From contig JAULSU010000003.1 of NCBI GenBank assembly GCA_030512335.1, positions 4,650,001 to 4,714,000 on the forward strand: a stretch of DNA of 64,000 nt, in the 5' to 3' direction. A program made the position numbers and the translations under genes. This document shows, piece after piece, positions 1 to 11,856 of the stretch. The first letter of the stretch is position 1. Every line of letters begins with the position of its first letter. The notes below the pieces were generated by a model, which saw only the letters and a program-made list of their open reading frames with translations, was not told where the DNA came from and did no database searches. Source of the DNA: Immersiella caudata. Taxonomy: Eukaryota > Ascomycota > Sordariomycetes > Sordariales > Lasiosphaeriaceae.

Positions 1-1249
1 CAATTGCGGCGTTGGCTAACCGCGGATGGGGTGGAGGGGCTGAGCCAACCCCCAGAATAAAACCTCTTCGACAAGTGAGACATACGTGGGTGCTTCCGAG
101 ACAGTCTTAGGTTTGACAGGCTCAGAACCCACGCCTACCCACGGCTCTGCTTCAAGCCAGCGCCAGCGTCGCCCTCGGCAAAGGGCACAAGCCGACACCC
201 GCAGTTAGATCATGTCGGTCTCTGCATTGGTTAACATGCAGTTGCTGGGACGTCTTGCTGTTTGGGGAACAGATGTTGATGGATGACGGGCCATCTTGTT
301 CGGGCTGACAGGGAGAAATCCTTGCTGGGCTCACCCACAGCGATCAAAATGGGAAAGAGCGACAAGCGTTCAGCTGTTGCCATTGTCGCCCTTCTCTGCC
401 CGCCCATTGGGCGATTGGCATTGCTCGGGCTCTAACCCCAAACCTGTTTTGCGGGCTGGCCAACTGTGAAGCAGAACACTCAGTCGCTTCATCCTCATCA
501 TTTCCCTCTCTGAATTCCAACTGGCCGATCCCGGAGTGCCTCTCGACCATTCCATTCTCATTTGTTCTGGCTCCGGACCGCAGAGCGGCAACCCCGCCCA
601 GTCACCACCACCTCTCTCATGGATTGGCACCAGGATGGCTCAAGTCCTTGTGCTTCTCCCCCATTCTTCGCTCGCCCGGACTCTCGCCAAATTGACACCG
701 GCTGAAGCACCTTGCCCACCGAGAGCGCCTGCACGAGACGTGACTGCAGCGCAGTCATGCGTCTGGTGCGATTCCCTGTACCCCAGTGCGTCGACCTCCA
801 GCCAAGACACGAAGATCTTCCATCACAGCATCCAGCTGGTGTTGGCCAATGCCTTTTCATCTCAGAGCATCGGGATCAGACGCTGTTGGAACTGGAAAGA
901 TCGACGGTGATGCTTCCCCCGAGGCGAACGCAATGGTCCCCGAACAGGCGGCCTTGCGCAAGACTCTGAGTCCTGTTGGTCCAGATGATGCCGACGCATC
1001 AGCAAGACGGCGCTTCTCGCCCCTCACTCAAGCCCTCACGGCCAAATCTCGAAGGCGGGGTTGCCGTGCATGAAGCTCTGACTGACGTTGTTGTCGCTGG
1101 CCAGCCCCTTGTCATCGCGGACAGGGCGAATGTCTGGAGCCGACAGTGCTGCACGACATCTATAAAACCATCGTCCGGTCTCACACAACGTCTTCCCTCG
1201 CTTCCCTCCACATCAACCTCCTCAGAATACGCACGACATCCACGACAAC
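1..1249. other. non-coding stretch upstream of the first gene
   Basis: No frame here gives a protein I recognise. The open frames overlap each other on both strands and have no signal peptide, domain motif or convincing splice sites. The last 100 bases hold the promoter of the gene starting at 1250. Confidence 0.6.
1161..1168 (+). promoter_or_regulatory. TATA box of the Cys-rich secreted protein gene
   Basis: The sequence TATAAAAC lies 89 bases before the start codon at 1250, in the right orientation and at a usual distance for a fungal core promoter with a short 5' leader. Called from sequence only. Confidence 0.5.
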
Positions 1250-3270
1250 ATGAGGTACCGCGGTCTCGGCTTAGGCGTCTTCATTGTCGGGCTCTCCCTT
1301 CCCGGGGGCCTGGGCAAGATCTACAAGGAGGATCAGCGCAACATTCAAGTCGCCAACCTCGACGCAACTACCGTCATCAACGAAGAGATGAAGCTCATCG
1401 TCTTCCGCGACCCCAACAGTGCTTTCACAGACTACATGGGCTGCAACCCCGAAAAGGGCACCCAGTTCACCTACTCGGCCGACCGCAAGTGGATTGGCTG
1501 CTGCCTTCCTGGCCAAACACTTGAGGGCTCTTATGAGACAGCGTTCGATTGCTGCGGAGCGGGCCACAAACTTATCGGGAGCAGGGAGACCGGGTACAGA
1601 TGCTGCCCCTCAGGCCAAGAGTTCGACGGCGAGAAGTGCAAAGACACCACGCCAGTCTGCCAGAACGGCAAGATTCTCGTCGACGGCAAGTGCGTGTGTC
1701 CTGCCGGGACCACCGAGGACGCTAGCGGAGGTTGCCAGGCACCTCCTCCCAGACCAAATATCACGGATTGCCCATCTGAGGTGACAGCCGGTATGTGCTT
1801 TGACCCAACGTTCTCGTCCAACACCGCTGACACACACAACCAGGAAAATGCTACCTTTTCAAGATGGACAACGGCGAGTACTTGGGCTACAACAACCGTG
1901 GATGGTACTCTGCCAGCAAGCCGTCCAACAGCTTCCAGCCAGGCAAGTTCAAGCTCTGCAAGGAGGAGCCTTGCCAGGTCGGGGCTGCAGTCAACCCGGG
2001 CGACCCTGTCCGAATTCAGGACCTCCATGGCCAGGCCAATAGTGGACGAGATCCCAACCACTGGTTGAACGGCGCCACGAACGGTGGACACATTGCCAAA
2101 ACACCCGACTACTCTAGCGCCGGCGTTTTTACCATCACTAAGTGGACTCCGGGCAAGTATTGTCTCGGTGGTTTCAGCAGCGGCGTCGGCCCGACATGCC
2201 CCAGCGATGACCCTGCCGTCACCTTCAACACGCTTGACCAGCAAAGCTGCGTCCCCGTTGAGCTGGTTCCTGTCCCTTGCGACATTCGCGATGTCAACAA
2301 CAACTGTCTCTGGTCCGGGGGGCAAAAGCCCTGCCCAGCTGGCCACCACTGCGTTCCCGTTGGGACCACCGCAGGTTCTGGCACCGGACAGCCGGTGAGC
2401 CCACCCAGCGTCCAGTGCCCGACGGGCTCACATTGGAACGGCTCGAACTGCGTTGGCACCAATCCTCCCTCGGTCCAATGCCCTCAAGGTTCCACCTGGA
2501 ATGGTGCGCATTGCGTTGGTAGCCCCATCACTGGAACCGTCACCTGTCCTTCGGGCTCAACTTGGAACGGCCAGGCATGCATCGGTACCGTCACGACTGG
2601 CACCGGCGGCAGCACGGCTACTTGCCCTCCCGGCCAGCCATGGAGATCAGGAAAATGCTACTTGCCCATCACCGACTGCGCCGACCGAGCTAGACCCGAG
2701 TTTGGAGACACGTCGTACAACCCGGCAGACTTCCCCTGCAGCGCTGGCCGTGAGCGCCCCTGCCGCGGTGAGAAAGTCCAAGACTGGCGCCCAGCTAAGC
2801 TGGACTGGGGCGGCAACTACCAACACCCCAACCCGCCCAAGCCCTACGACATTGAGGTCGACTTCAACTTTGACGTCATCATGAGCATTGTAGACGTCGA
2901 AGCGCAGAGCGAGCACTTCTTGATCAAGCTTGATGGTGAGTTCTTTGGCGAGACGGGCGGTGAGGTCGGATACAAGAACCAGTACATCGGAAACTACAAC
3001 GATCCCGAGTGGTGTCTGCTCAACGGCTACACGAGGGGCTACTTCCGCATCCCCAAGGGAAAGCATACCATCACGGTGGAGTGGCCCAAGGGGACTGGCA
3101 AGTACAAGAACGAGGGGGGTGGCAACTGGTGGTATGGAATTGCTCGGTATAGATTTGACAAGCTCTGTGATCCCGACAATTGCTTGCCTGCGTGTGCCAA
3201 CGGCAAGCGAAAGGAGGCGGAGGAGGCCAGGGCGAAGTTAGCTGGTACAAAGGGCCACACTGAGCTGTGA
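1250..3270 (+). CDS. secreted Cys-rich modular protein with C-terminal HTEL
   Basis: Two exons, 1250-1790 and 1844-3270, joined across a 53-nt intron (GTATGT...CAG) give 655 residues. Residues 1-22 are a signal peptide. Next come CC-containing modules with repeated CCP/GQ and GS patterns, an EGF-like segment, and a globular part beginning near residue 173. Four copies of a CPxGSxWNGxxCVG unit follow at about residues 370-455. The last 180 residues form an aromatic-rich domain with WYGIARYRF near its end, possibly a beta-sandwich. The protein ends in HTEL, close to the HDEL/KDEL ER-retrieval signal. I do not recognise a named family. Cell-wall or carbohydrate binding is a guess from the domain style. 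The splice is supported by an unbroken frame across the junction and by the change of frame on either side of it. Confidence 0.85.
2410..2660 (+). repeat. in-gene tandem repeat coding for CPxGSxWNGxxCVG modules
   Basis: Four successive units of roughly 60-80 nt encode a Cys-Pro start, a Gly-Ser-x-Trp-Asn-Gly core and a closing Cys followed by Val/Ile-Gly. The fourth unit is diverged (PWRSGKC). Each unit has two cysteines, which suggests one disulphide per module. Linkers are rich in Pro, Thr and Gly. Confidence 0.75.
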
Positions 3271-3493
3271 ATGGCGAGCGGTCTTTGACGAAAGTTGTTT
3301 GTCCAGTAACTACCCTACCTAGCAGCTACCTTATTCTCAAGACACGAGCTCGAGTCTCTTGGCAGGCTTCGCCTCTTTTTCGTTCAACTCTCTTCAGCAT
3401 TTTCCCACAATCTCCTCAAACCCAACATGAAAAGGAGAAAACCCTCGATTGGAGCAAACCCCCCACAAAGCGAGTGTGTCAACCATGCTTAGC

Positions 3494-4236
3494 TTAGCAG
3501 TCGCTCTCAGCAACGATGACGTTCCAGTGGCCGCGGTCAAAGGCCTGGCCAAGAGTGCGGCCATTGTGACCCTGATCACCGCACCTGCTGACGATAGCAG
3601 CAGCAACATCGCCAAGCTGGCGGCAAGGCACCCAGATCTCGTGACGGTTATCGTTGCAGTAAAAGATGGCCGACTTCCATGAGCAGCTCACACGGTCACA
3701 GGCACTGGGACCAGGACGGCCACGACAGTTGCCGCTGATACCACGGAGGTACTCGATGCCGTAGTGTAGGGCAGTGAAGTCAGGGGTGGGCCTCCATCCG
3801 GGGGGCCAGCCGCAGTTGATCGACTCCTAAAGTACTGTTAGCAAGTGATGCCATCAATGGAAGGGAAAAGGTGGTAAGACCGTACCGTCTGGCGGGCGGC
3901 GAGGTCACGGGACTCGATGGCGGCGGGGGCCTTCTCGAAGATGGTGTAGTTGGGGTTGAGGGCCTTGGCCTTGGCTTCAATGTCATCAAATGTGGTGCCG
4001 CTGAGCTGGATTTCTTCGCCGCCTTCCTCGAGGGCGCCCTTCCATTCGATGGGACCGGTTCCGACGGTGTATTCTCGGGGAGCCTAGAGGGGGAGGAGTT
4101 AGTCTGGGTGTTGGCCTGAAGGGGAGATTGGATAGGATGGACTTACCAAGCTGGCATCTCCGGTGAAGGTGGGCGAGCCAGAGACGAGGAGGCCCGAGCT
4201 GAGAACAGCTGCGAGCAGAGTTGAGACTTGAACCAT
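3494..4236 (-). CDS. small secreted Cys-rich protein (206 aa)
   Basis: Three exons on the minus strand (4147-4236, 3886-4083, 3494-3826) are separated by introns of 63 nt (GTAAGT...TAG) and 59 nt (GTACGG...TAG), giving 206 residues. The first 20 residues are a signal peptide. The C-terminal 110 residues hold six or more cysteines with the pattern SACDRVSCSW...YCND...PCR...SRC and end in SDC. This pattern is common among small secreted proteins of Pezizomycotina and resembles effector candidates, but I know no experimentally defined function. All three exons join in frame and stop at 3494. The gene is convergent with the one at 1250, with 223 bases between the stops. Confidence 0.85.
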
Positions 4237-6945
4237 GATGGCGAGAGTCGATTGGTGTTGAGCAGTGAGGGGTTGAGGCTGGACGGAGAAGTGGTGATGA
4301 TGGTGAGGAGGAATGGCACTCTTGGACGGCCATTCTGGAGCTTCTTATACTTTTTTTCCCCTTATTCCTCCAGCGTCCATGGATGTCCCGTTGGTCTGCC
4401 TACATGATGTGTCCTATTCCGGTGCCCGGAACGGTCGAGAAGCACAGCGCTTGCTTCACACCTTCCTTGACGAGATACCAAGCTTCCTTGAGGGCATACC
4501 AAGACTTCGTGGAGAGACACCAAGACTGTTGGGCTGAATCACCATCACGTCCAGCAAGGATTGAGTGCATGCATACGCGTTAGTCGCCCCTTGGAAAGCA
4601 GGCACACAATATCATGGCATGCAGCAGGCTTCAGGAGACGTAATCTTCCATGGCAGCGCTCCTAGACGGCCTTGTGGCTGTGGACTCCCTTGGCGTCCCT
4701 TTGGTGTCCGCGACATCCACCATCCCAACAAGTAACTGTAGCCCGCTGTTACAATGCCCAGCCTTGTGACAGCGCGTACGTGAGGCTAAGTAAGATTCAT
4801 CCCCGCTTTCCTCGGCCCCGTCTAACCCAGAACCGCCGACCAAGCGCTGCTACGCCGCTCATCTGCGCGCTTGGTATACTGCTATGGCTGCCTGGTACCA
4901 CCTGAGCGGTTACACTGACGTTACACGGACGACCTACCAAGATATTAGGATTTTGCTGTGCCGTAACCGTTGAGCCAACGAACCTGGCAGTGGCCCTGCG
5001 CCGTCTATCTTATTAATTTCCATTACTATTTGAATCTCCTGAGGTTGGGCGCCCCGTTTTATCCAACAGCCTCAAATTCAGGCAGCTGACAACCCCTTGC
5101 ATTGCGCCTAGCAGCAGCCTTCACATCCGTGTCCATGAATATGAAATTGCCCCATTTACACTCCACCCCCGGACAGGGCCTTGAATTCCACAACGCACCC
5201 AACACAACTAATAAGCTATGCCACTCCGCAGTTTGCACGTCTAACCTAGCTCTCAACGCTGGATGCCAACTAGGTAGACATAACTACTACTCTGATCATC
5301 CCATCTGTCTAGGAATCTCCTCATGGGTGGGTGCATCAATCGTCACATCAGGAGCGAGATCCTTGCTTGGTTCCCCGACGGACAACGCTTTCCGTGCACC
5401 CGGATCACAGCCTACAGACCGGGTTCCTCCGTTTGAGTCTCCACACGTGTTGATCCTTATGGATACTTCGCTTCGCTTGGCAACTCCTGCAAACACAAGA
5501 TGTCCCGTCACTTACACCTGTTTCCGTGGTAGCCGTGAACCCTACCACCCACGTCCATGTGGCGGCCGACGGGGGGACGCATTTCTAGAGTTTAGTCACC
5601 AGCCCAGGCTAATATCAACTCCTACGCGGCTCGAACCTTGACCGTCAGGTGATTGGGATCGGGAGTAATTACCTTGGGCACCTTCACACTGTGGCGATGT
5701 GCTGCTGGGTTCCCCGCTCGTTGCCCTGGATGGAGGGTGATGCTACGAGTAGACGTTGATTTTATGGTGTTTGCATCATCAGTATTTGCTCCCTAAATTT
5801 GATGTTGCAAACTTGAAGCCCGAGAGGGCGTGTAATTTTAGACGAATGTTCAGAATCAGTTCTTTCTGCCCTCAGTATATCTCTTCTCCAGTCAGCTAGC
5901 TTCAATGACATTAATGTCTGCGTGGACGAAATTGAGTGATGATGTAAGATGACATCGGCCGCTCATGTCCAAGATCTGAACACACAAAACCCACTGGTGT
6001 CGGGTGGCTGCTGCGTTAGACGGCGGGAGCACGTAATCAGCCCCGCAAACAAGACCGTCATGGCCTTCGTAGGATCCCACCCTCGATCATCTTCACAGTG
6101 TTGTGCGGACAAGAGGAGAGAATCTACCCCTGAGTCTTAGGAGCCAAGAGCTACCAGACCCATGGGTAACGCTTGAATACTCAAAATCTGGATGGCAAGG
6201 CAGTTTTGATAAAGTAACGACTGCTCAGGGGAAAACCCACCGTGGGCGGTAAATCCAAAAAAAAATAAAAAAAATGACGACAGTTTCTGAGTTTCCGGGG
6301 TACTACATTCTCAAAGGAGTGAAACGAACTGATGCCAAGAAAGCGTCGGCGAACTCGGCAAAACAGATGCACCGGGCTTCTTGGCGGTGTTACGTTGTCA
6401 GGAAGTTGGGTGAGGCACGGAATTCCGTATCTCTCACATGGAACGTTTAGAATTGCGTGTCTGCAAGTGGCAAGCATGCGAATCAGCGCGGGGGGAGGGG
6501 CGTGCCCCTTGTCGCCGTTGAGAAAGTCCCTCCCCCCCCCCCCTTTTTTTTTTTTTGTGGGATTCACACCACGTTGCCGCGCGGTCTAGCCAATCAAGAG
6601 TACACCACGTTGCTTAGTTGTTCGGTGAAACCGTGTTGGTAGCTGCTATGAGTGCATATGTTGCGCAAATCCCATTTTTTCGGCGTGAACGGCCAGGTTG
6701 TGTGTGTAGCCGCCTAGGCCCATGCTCCCCGGGGCAGCAGCTTTGACAGACGGCGCTGTGCCCAAAATAGAAATGATAATCCCTTTCGATATCCTTGGTG
6801 TCATTGCAATGACATGCCTGACTCAACATCGAGTTATCACGACGCCCGGCCACGTTGAAAAGGCGCCCCCGCTCTCGGGACAGGTCATGGCCCATCTTGC
6901 TGACAAACTGACACACTTCAGCACATCAACCCTGGGGGAGAGGTA
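4237..6945. other. 2.7 kb gene-poor stretch
   Basis: No recognisable gene. The longest open frame (5102-5641, plus strand, 179 codons) has no motif, signal peptide or splice partner. The stretch contains an A-rich patch near 6258-6275 and a C14-T15 homopolymer junction near 6532-6556. The first 110 bases are the promoter of the small secreted protein gene. Confidence 0.55.
4344..4349 (-). promoter_or_regulatory. TATA-like element of the small secreted protein gene
   Basis: TATAAG on the minus strand, 108 bases before the start codon at 4236 and next to a poly-A/T tract. Spacing and orientation fit a core promoter. Confidence 0.4.
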
Positions 6946-7967
6946 TCAAGCCCGCCCCCCCCCTCCCCCCCTCCCTCCTCTGGTCCTGTCCCTTTCGTCT
7001 TCAAACTCCCAAATCATCGTCAATGGTCGGATCGCCAGCTTCACCAGCTCCTCGCGAGTCTCGGGCGATTTCAGCTAGTCAAAGAATCGCGCGGGCTGTT
7101 TCCTGCCAGCGCAGTACTTCACCACCTCATCCACTTCCTTTCACACCTGGGCATCGTTAATGCTCACAAGCACAACTGGTCCCCGAATGACTGATCTTCT
7201 CCAGCGAGACACCAGAGTAGGCTCCCCAGGGGAGGCCGTGCTCGGGACGGCAAGACTTGCCTGGGGATGGTGTTCCCACGGGAGAAGAAATCGCACGGCG
7301 TAGCCTTCAGCGCCAAGAACGACCCTGAGAAACTCCGATCGTTTCAGTTCTTGATTGTGGTCCCAGAATCATTCACCCCACGCCCACATCTTCGTGGCGT
7401 CCAAGGGAGCCTCGAAGGCGAAGCGGCTGGTGGAAACTTTCTAGTTAGCAGCCTCCAAGAAGGTGATCCCCAGTAGCCACGGCACATCGACGCGGAGGTG
7501 CCGGACGGGGCTCCATTAGGCCCGGGCGAGCTCCTGCGCCTGCTTGACAAGACGCAGGGCGATAGAGCGTGCCTCTTTGCACACCAAGCCGGCGACCGGA
7601 GCCTTCAAAGGCGGGTGGGTGTGCGAGTAAAATGGCCTTGTCGTGGTACTGGGATCTGATGCCGAACGGGGGCCAGCTGGTCCGACCCAACCATTGGCGC
7701 GCTGACACATGATGATGCCACGGGCTGCGAGTTCCGCCGGGTCGAGCTCCGAGAGTCTAGGACCGGGTGGCTCGGGTGGTTCTGGGAGGTCGGATCGGGT
7801 GGACTCCTCCCAAATTGCGTTTCGAATTTCCCCGGGAAGGCATAAACGGAAACAGGGCGGCAATCACCGTTCGCGGTCCCGGCGGCTGCTCCTTGGTTTG
7901 CCTTTATTGACCGTGGTAGAAATAATAGAGTCGGGATGGAGGGCAGTTGTGGCTGCTGCTGCGGCAT
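6946..7967 (-). pseudogene. 2EXR-domain-like protein pseudogene
   Basis: A possible start lies at 7967 in one frame. From 7863 the matching text continues in another frame with LPGEIRNAIWEE, close to the F-x-x-LPxEIRxxIW opening of fungal 2EXR-domain proteins. This second frame then runs to 6946 (about 306 codons) with protein-like content throughout, including a VCKEAR segment of the usual 2EXR type. It is interrupted by five in-frame stops: TAA at 7516, TAG at 7441, TGA at 7369, TGA at 7141 and TAG at 7075. No frame change is needed across those five stops. So the decay consists of one early frameshift plus nonsense substitutions, each of which could arise by one transition from CAA, CAG, CGA or TGG. 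Repeat-induced point mutation or ordinary drift could explain it. 2EXR proteins have no settled function. Confidence 0.65.
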
Positions 7968-8575
7968 GTCGCGTGACGGGTCACTGAAATCTTGAAAAAT
8001 CGTTAGTTTTTTTTGGTGGCTGGCGTTCAGTGCACCCAAAGGTACGGAGGGTGAGTGAGTGCGACATACCCGAATCACATAGTAACTGGTTGATGCGCAT
8101 TTCGATGCGATTTCGAGGCTCATAGCTTCTCTGGGGCGTGCAATCAAGTTTTTTGGAGGCTCAAAGTCCGCAAGTCTCGCGACGCGAATGTTGCGTGATG
8201 TCTGGTCAGAGTTCTCCTCCCGTCGAAGAAGCAAACATTCCTGTCGGTTTGTTGCAGGATGGCCAGAATGCCAAGACGCTAGGCACGAGGTTGTACAATG
8301 CGTACAGTGCGATGAATGGTGGAGACCTTGACGTGTCAGGCCATCGACGACAGCACAACACTCAGATGAACGGTATCGTTCTCGCACTGGTTTCATTTCG
8401 TCTATCTACTTGATGTTTACCTCTGTACTCTGTGTCCACTGAACCCCCCACCAAAAGTTCTCAGGCAAACTCAACACCGATACCTCACTTCCCCCCCTTT
8501 TCTGCACTCTTGTTTCAAGCAACAGCAATTAGAAACCGACAAGCACACACCACTCACGAATTAGAAAATCTCTCT
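7968..8575. other. non-coding stretch between 2EXR pseudogene and oxidase gene
   Basis: An open frame of the minus strand extends from the pseudogene up to 8396, but its translation upstream of 7967 is low-complexity and unlike any protein I know. Nothing else is seen. Confidence 0.5.
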
Positions 8576-10543
8576 TCACTCCCCATCCCACTCACCCTTC
8601 CCCCCCTCAACCCGACACAACCTTCCATTCTGACTCCTCGGATACCCATCCAGCGTAACCACCTCCCAGCTCTCACTCCCCACCGTCGTCGGCGCCCAAA
8701 ACACCCCCCACGGGTCTCGCTTCCTCTTAATCTTCAACAATCCTTTATAATTCGCCCCGAAGAAACTCGCCTGCCAATCCGGCTCCCCGGGATCTCCCTC
8801 ATTGATATAACTCCCCGTGCCCTTTGTGATGTCACGCAACGGCTTGAGGAATCGATTCGCACGGTCCTCTTCCTCGCGGGCTTCCTTGGGTGTTAGGTTG
8901 GGCGGTTGCACCGTCATGTAGGCGAGATGGAGGACGTTTTCGCGCCACGCGGGGTGCACGGCGGCGGTGATGCCGGGGTAGCCTGCGGCTTTGGGGGAGG
9001 GGCCGATGGCGAGGCCGTGGAGCGTGTAGCCGCCTTCTTCGGTGACGGAGCGGATGGCGGCGAAGGTGCGGTTGAAGATGGCGTCGGAGGCGAAGTTGGA
9101 GTGGGGGATGAGGCGGGAGCGGTAGCGGGTGTTTTGCAGGCCGTTGCTGCCCGGGGAGACGGGGGTGATGGCGGTTCCGGCGTAGGGGGTGGGGGTGAGT
9201 TCGGTACGGTTGAGGGTGAAGGTGAAGCCGGCGCTGGCGAGGCTGTCGTAGAGGGGCTTGAGGAGGGCTTCGGCGGCGGTGGGGGAGGCGTTGGGGTAGG
9301 TGATGCGGGTGCGGAAGGAGTAGGAGTTGTTGCCGAGAGGGTAGAGGTAGTCCCAGTCGACGCCGCCGGCGAGAACGATGGCGGGCTTGAAGCGGAAGTA
9401 GACGTGGAGGGCATCCCAGAAGCGTGCGGTGTCGTTGACGAAGTGGGTGCTGTTGTCGATCGGGGCGAAGCGGGCGCGGGCGTTGGTATCGGGGGGCGGG
9501 TTGCAGGCGATGCTCAGGAGGGAGCTCGTGAGAGTGGCAGGCGGGTACGTCTTGACGATGGCCGAAGTGACGACGCCGTAGGTGCTGCCACCGCCGCCTC
9601 GAAGCGCGTAGAAAAGGTCGGTGTTTTGCTCTTCGTCGGCGATAACGTAGCGGCCGTCGGCAGTCACGACGTGAAGCTCGAGGACCTGGTCTGCAGCCAG
9701 GCCGTGGAAAGAAGCGAGATTTCCATGGCCGCCGCCGGCCATCCACCCTCCGTTGGCGCCGATGGTTCGAAATCCGCCGCCGACAATGGTGAGATTGGCG
9801 AGAAACATGTGGTTGAAAAGCTGCCATCCTTGCAGGCCAGATCCGAAGTGGGCAGCGGTACCAGAGTAGTTGCCTTTCTTGTAGCCGCGAATCAGCTCAA
9901 ACGCGTCGAGGTTGTGCGTCCAGATGCTCAACGAGCCGGCCCCCACAGAGCGACCGCCAAAGTCGTGCCCAGTGTTCCTGTCGCGGTCAGCACCCTCGGG
10001 AAGAAACCAATTCTCTCGGGAATAGACTCACTTGATGATCAGTCGAATGTTCTTGTTGCGCGCATAGTTGACCGCAGCTTGGATGTCCTTGACGGTCGTC
10101 GCGTTCAAGACATATACGGGGAACCCGCCCTGGGTGCAGTTTCCGGTGGCGTTTAAAGCGGGCATGCAAGTAAGCCCCTGCGTCCATGGCGTCAGCACCG
10201 TCACTGGATCTTCAATCCAGAAGTCGCTGGTCGAGGCGTTGTTGAGGAGATACGAGCACTGGTCCACGTTGAAGTTGGGGCCCCGATAGCACACTGTTGA
10301 TGGCGGAGTCGGTTTCAGGAGTGCGCCGTCGACGGTCGCGTTGAGGAGGCGCCATTCAAAGTCAGAAGGCCAATCTTTGCCGCCCGGCCATGCCTTGCAG
10401 CCCGATCGTGGGAGTCGCCCTTCACCCTTGGCGAAGTCGACAGCTGGAAGAGCTTTCGTATGTTCACTGGTGAGTAGAACCGACTCGAAGTCGAGCGCTG
10501 CTCGGGCAACGCTGACCAGAAGGGCGAAACCAAGTCTCCGCAT
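8576..10543 (-). CDS. secreted FAD-linked oxidase, PCMH-type with BBE C-terminus
   Basis: Exon 1 (10032-10543) and exon 2 (8576-9977) are joined across a 54-nt intron (GTGAGT...CAG) and give 637 residues. The start at 10543 puts a hydrophobic signal peptide first; an upstream in-frame ATG at 10558 would only lengthen it. The FAD domain shows the histidine loop NTGHDFGGRS (His is the usual site of covalent flavin) just after the splice junction, followed by GANGGWMAGGGHG and LRGGGGSTYG. The C-terminus carries the BBE motif with NEGDPGEPDWQ and FFGANY. The second covalent Cys of bicovalent members is not evident. Length and motifs match fungal isoamyl-alcohol-oxidase-like or 6-hydroxynicotine-oxidase-like enzymes. 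Many N-x-S/T sequons support secretion. The substrate cannot be told. Confidence 0.9.
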
Positions 10544-11327
10544 GGCGTCTATCGTCAAATGTCAGTCATACGTGTTCGGTGCAAGTCGTGGAGTAGTTCT
10601 GGCAGGTTTTTTTTTTCCAGGGAAATGAGCATGAAAACTGTGCCTCCTAACGACATGTTATATTCTACCTGTCCTACCCATCCTAGCCTGCCATCCTCCC
10701 GCGCAAAGCTGCTTGCGACGCCAAGAAAGTCGCAACCCGAAGGCCGGGAGGTTGCCGCGGCGCTGTCAAAAGCGGGAGAGGCGTACCAGAAGCCGTCATC
10801 TGGATAAATTGCCTTCCCCAAGTCAATGGCATGCTCCCCTCTCAACAAAGACTTGCTGGCTCGCCGGTGGGATTTCGCAGCAACTGTTTGCCGTGCTTCA
10901 AAAACGCAGCGCTGCGGCGTAGAAGCAGCCTTCGTCGTCATTGCGACGGTCGAATGCGACACTGCAATTCCCCAAGCATGAATCAACGACTGTTGGAGCT
11001 AGGTACCAGGACTGGCGACGTGCGCACCCCGCCGCTGGTCTGCTTTAGCCGTCAGGGTGTTGGCGTCCCCTCTGTGCTACCTCACGGCCTCCCAGTGCCG
11101 GTCGAATCTGCTGGGTTTCGGAGCACCGCTGTTTGTCAATGGAACATCGAAACCTTTCGGCGCGGACCTTCCAATCTTCTCAATGTCCACCCAAAACGCC
11201 CCCGCAGCACGGAACCGGTTCCGCGGACTCGGCTGGCTGGCGATCTTCAGCGGGAGAGACTCGCCTAGACTAGCCTGATTATGAGTCCGGATGGTAACAT
11301 ATAGGCTCGGCCTAGCCACTTCCCGCC

Positions 11328-11336
11328 TATAAAAGG
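11328..11336 (+). promoter_or_regulatory. orphan TATA-like box
   Basis: TATAAAAGG is a near-consensus core promoter element, but no coding frame that I can support begins within 500 bases on the plus strand. It may serve an untranslated RNA, be left from a lost gene, or be chance. Confidence 0.25.
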
Positions 11337-11771
11337 CATGCTAGCGTTTATCGTAGCACAGCACGCGTTTTACGGTGGCGGCACTCAGCTCTGTTCTCCG
11401 AAAATGTCGGTCGCGGTAGCCAAACGTCAATTCCGATGACGGTGAAAGTGGGAGGACTAAACGTTGATGAGAACACCGAGACGGTCTGGACTCGAAGTAT
11501 TGCAGCTCAATGATGCTATCGTAGCGAACTGGAAGTACCGGCAGGCCCACATTGAGCCAAACGAACCGAAAAAAAAATAAAAATAAAAATGGTTCGAATG
11601 TGTGGGTATCGAGGGAAGGGGTGTCCTGCAGTAGCCAGCTGGCAACAAAAGCGAAGTGCTTAAACGCAGCGAGAGAAACTGAGACCGGCTTCCCAAGAAC
11701 ACCGGGCTTGGAAATAACGGACAATTGAGTAAAATCCTTGAACTCGTCGGTCCCCCTCGATATGCGCCACG

Positions 11772-11801
<30 letters not shown>
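11772..11801 (+). repeat. A30 homopolymer
   Basis: Thirty uninterrupted A residues lie 55 bases beyond the stop codon of the SGNH esterase gene. On the plus strand it is poly-A, so it could be the tail of an old retroposed sequence, but no coding remnant is visible before it. Run length may be affected by assembly. Confidence 0.7.
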
Positions 11802-11802
<1 letters not shown>

Positions 11803-11856
11803 GTGGTGGGCCCTCACAACGCTCCTTCCTTTCGATAAACCTGAAGGCCCCCGTCC

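Larger units (their letters stand above)
10544..11856. other. non-coding stretch with orphan TATA and A30 tract
   Basis: No credible gene. It contains a T9 run near 10608, a TATA-like box at 11328-11336 with nothing recognisable downstream, and a pure A30 run at 11772-11801. Open frames here are short and overlapping. Confidence 0.55.

Noticed and set aside
5102..5641. 179-codon open frame in the gene-poor region
   Set aside because: Has an ATG but no motif, signal peptide, splice partner or familiar sequence. Treated as chance.
8906..10156. Plus-strand open frame of 416 codons, rich in Gly, Val and Asp
   Set aside because: It is the mirror of the FAD oxidase on the minus strand, caused by GC-rich third positions. 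Its composition is not that of a real protein.
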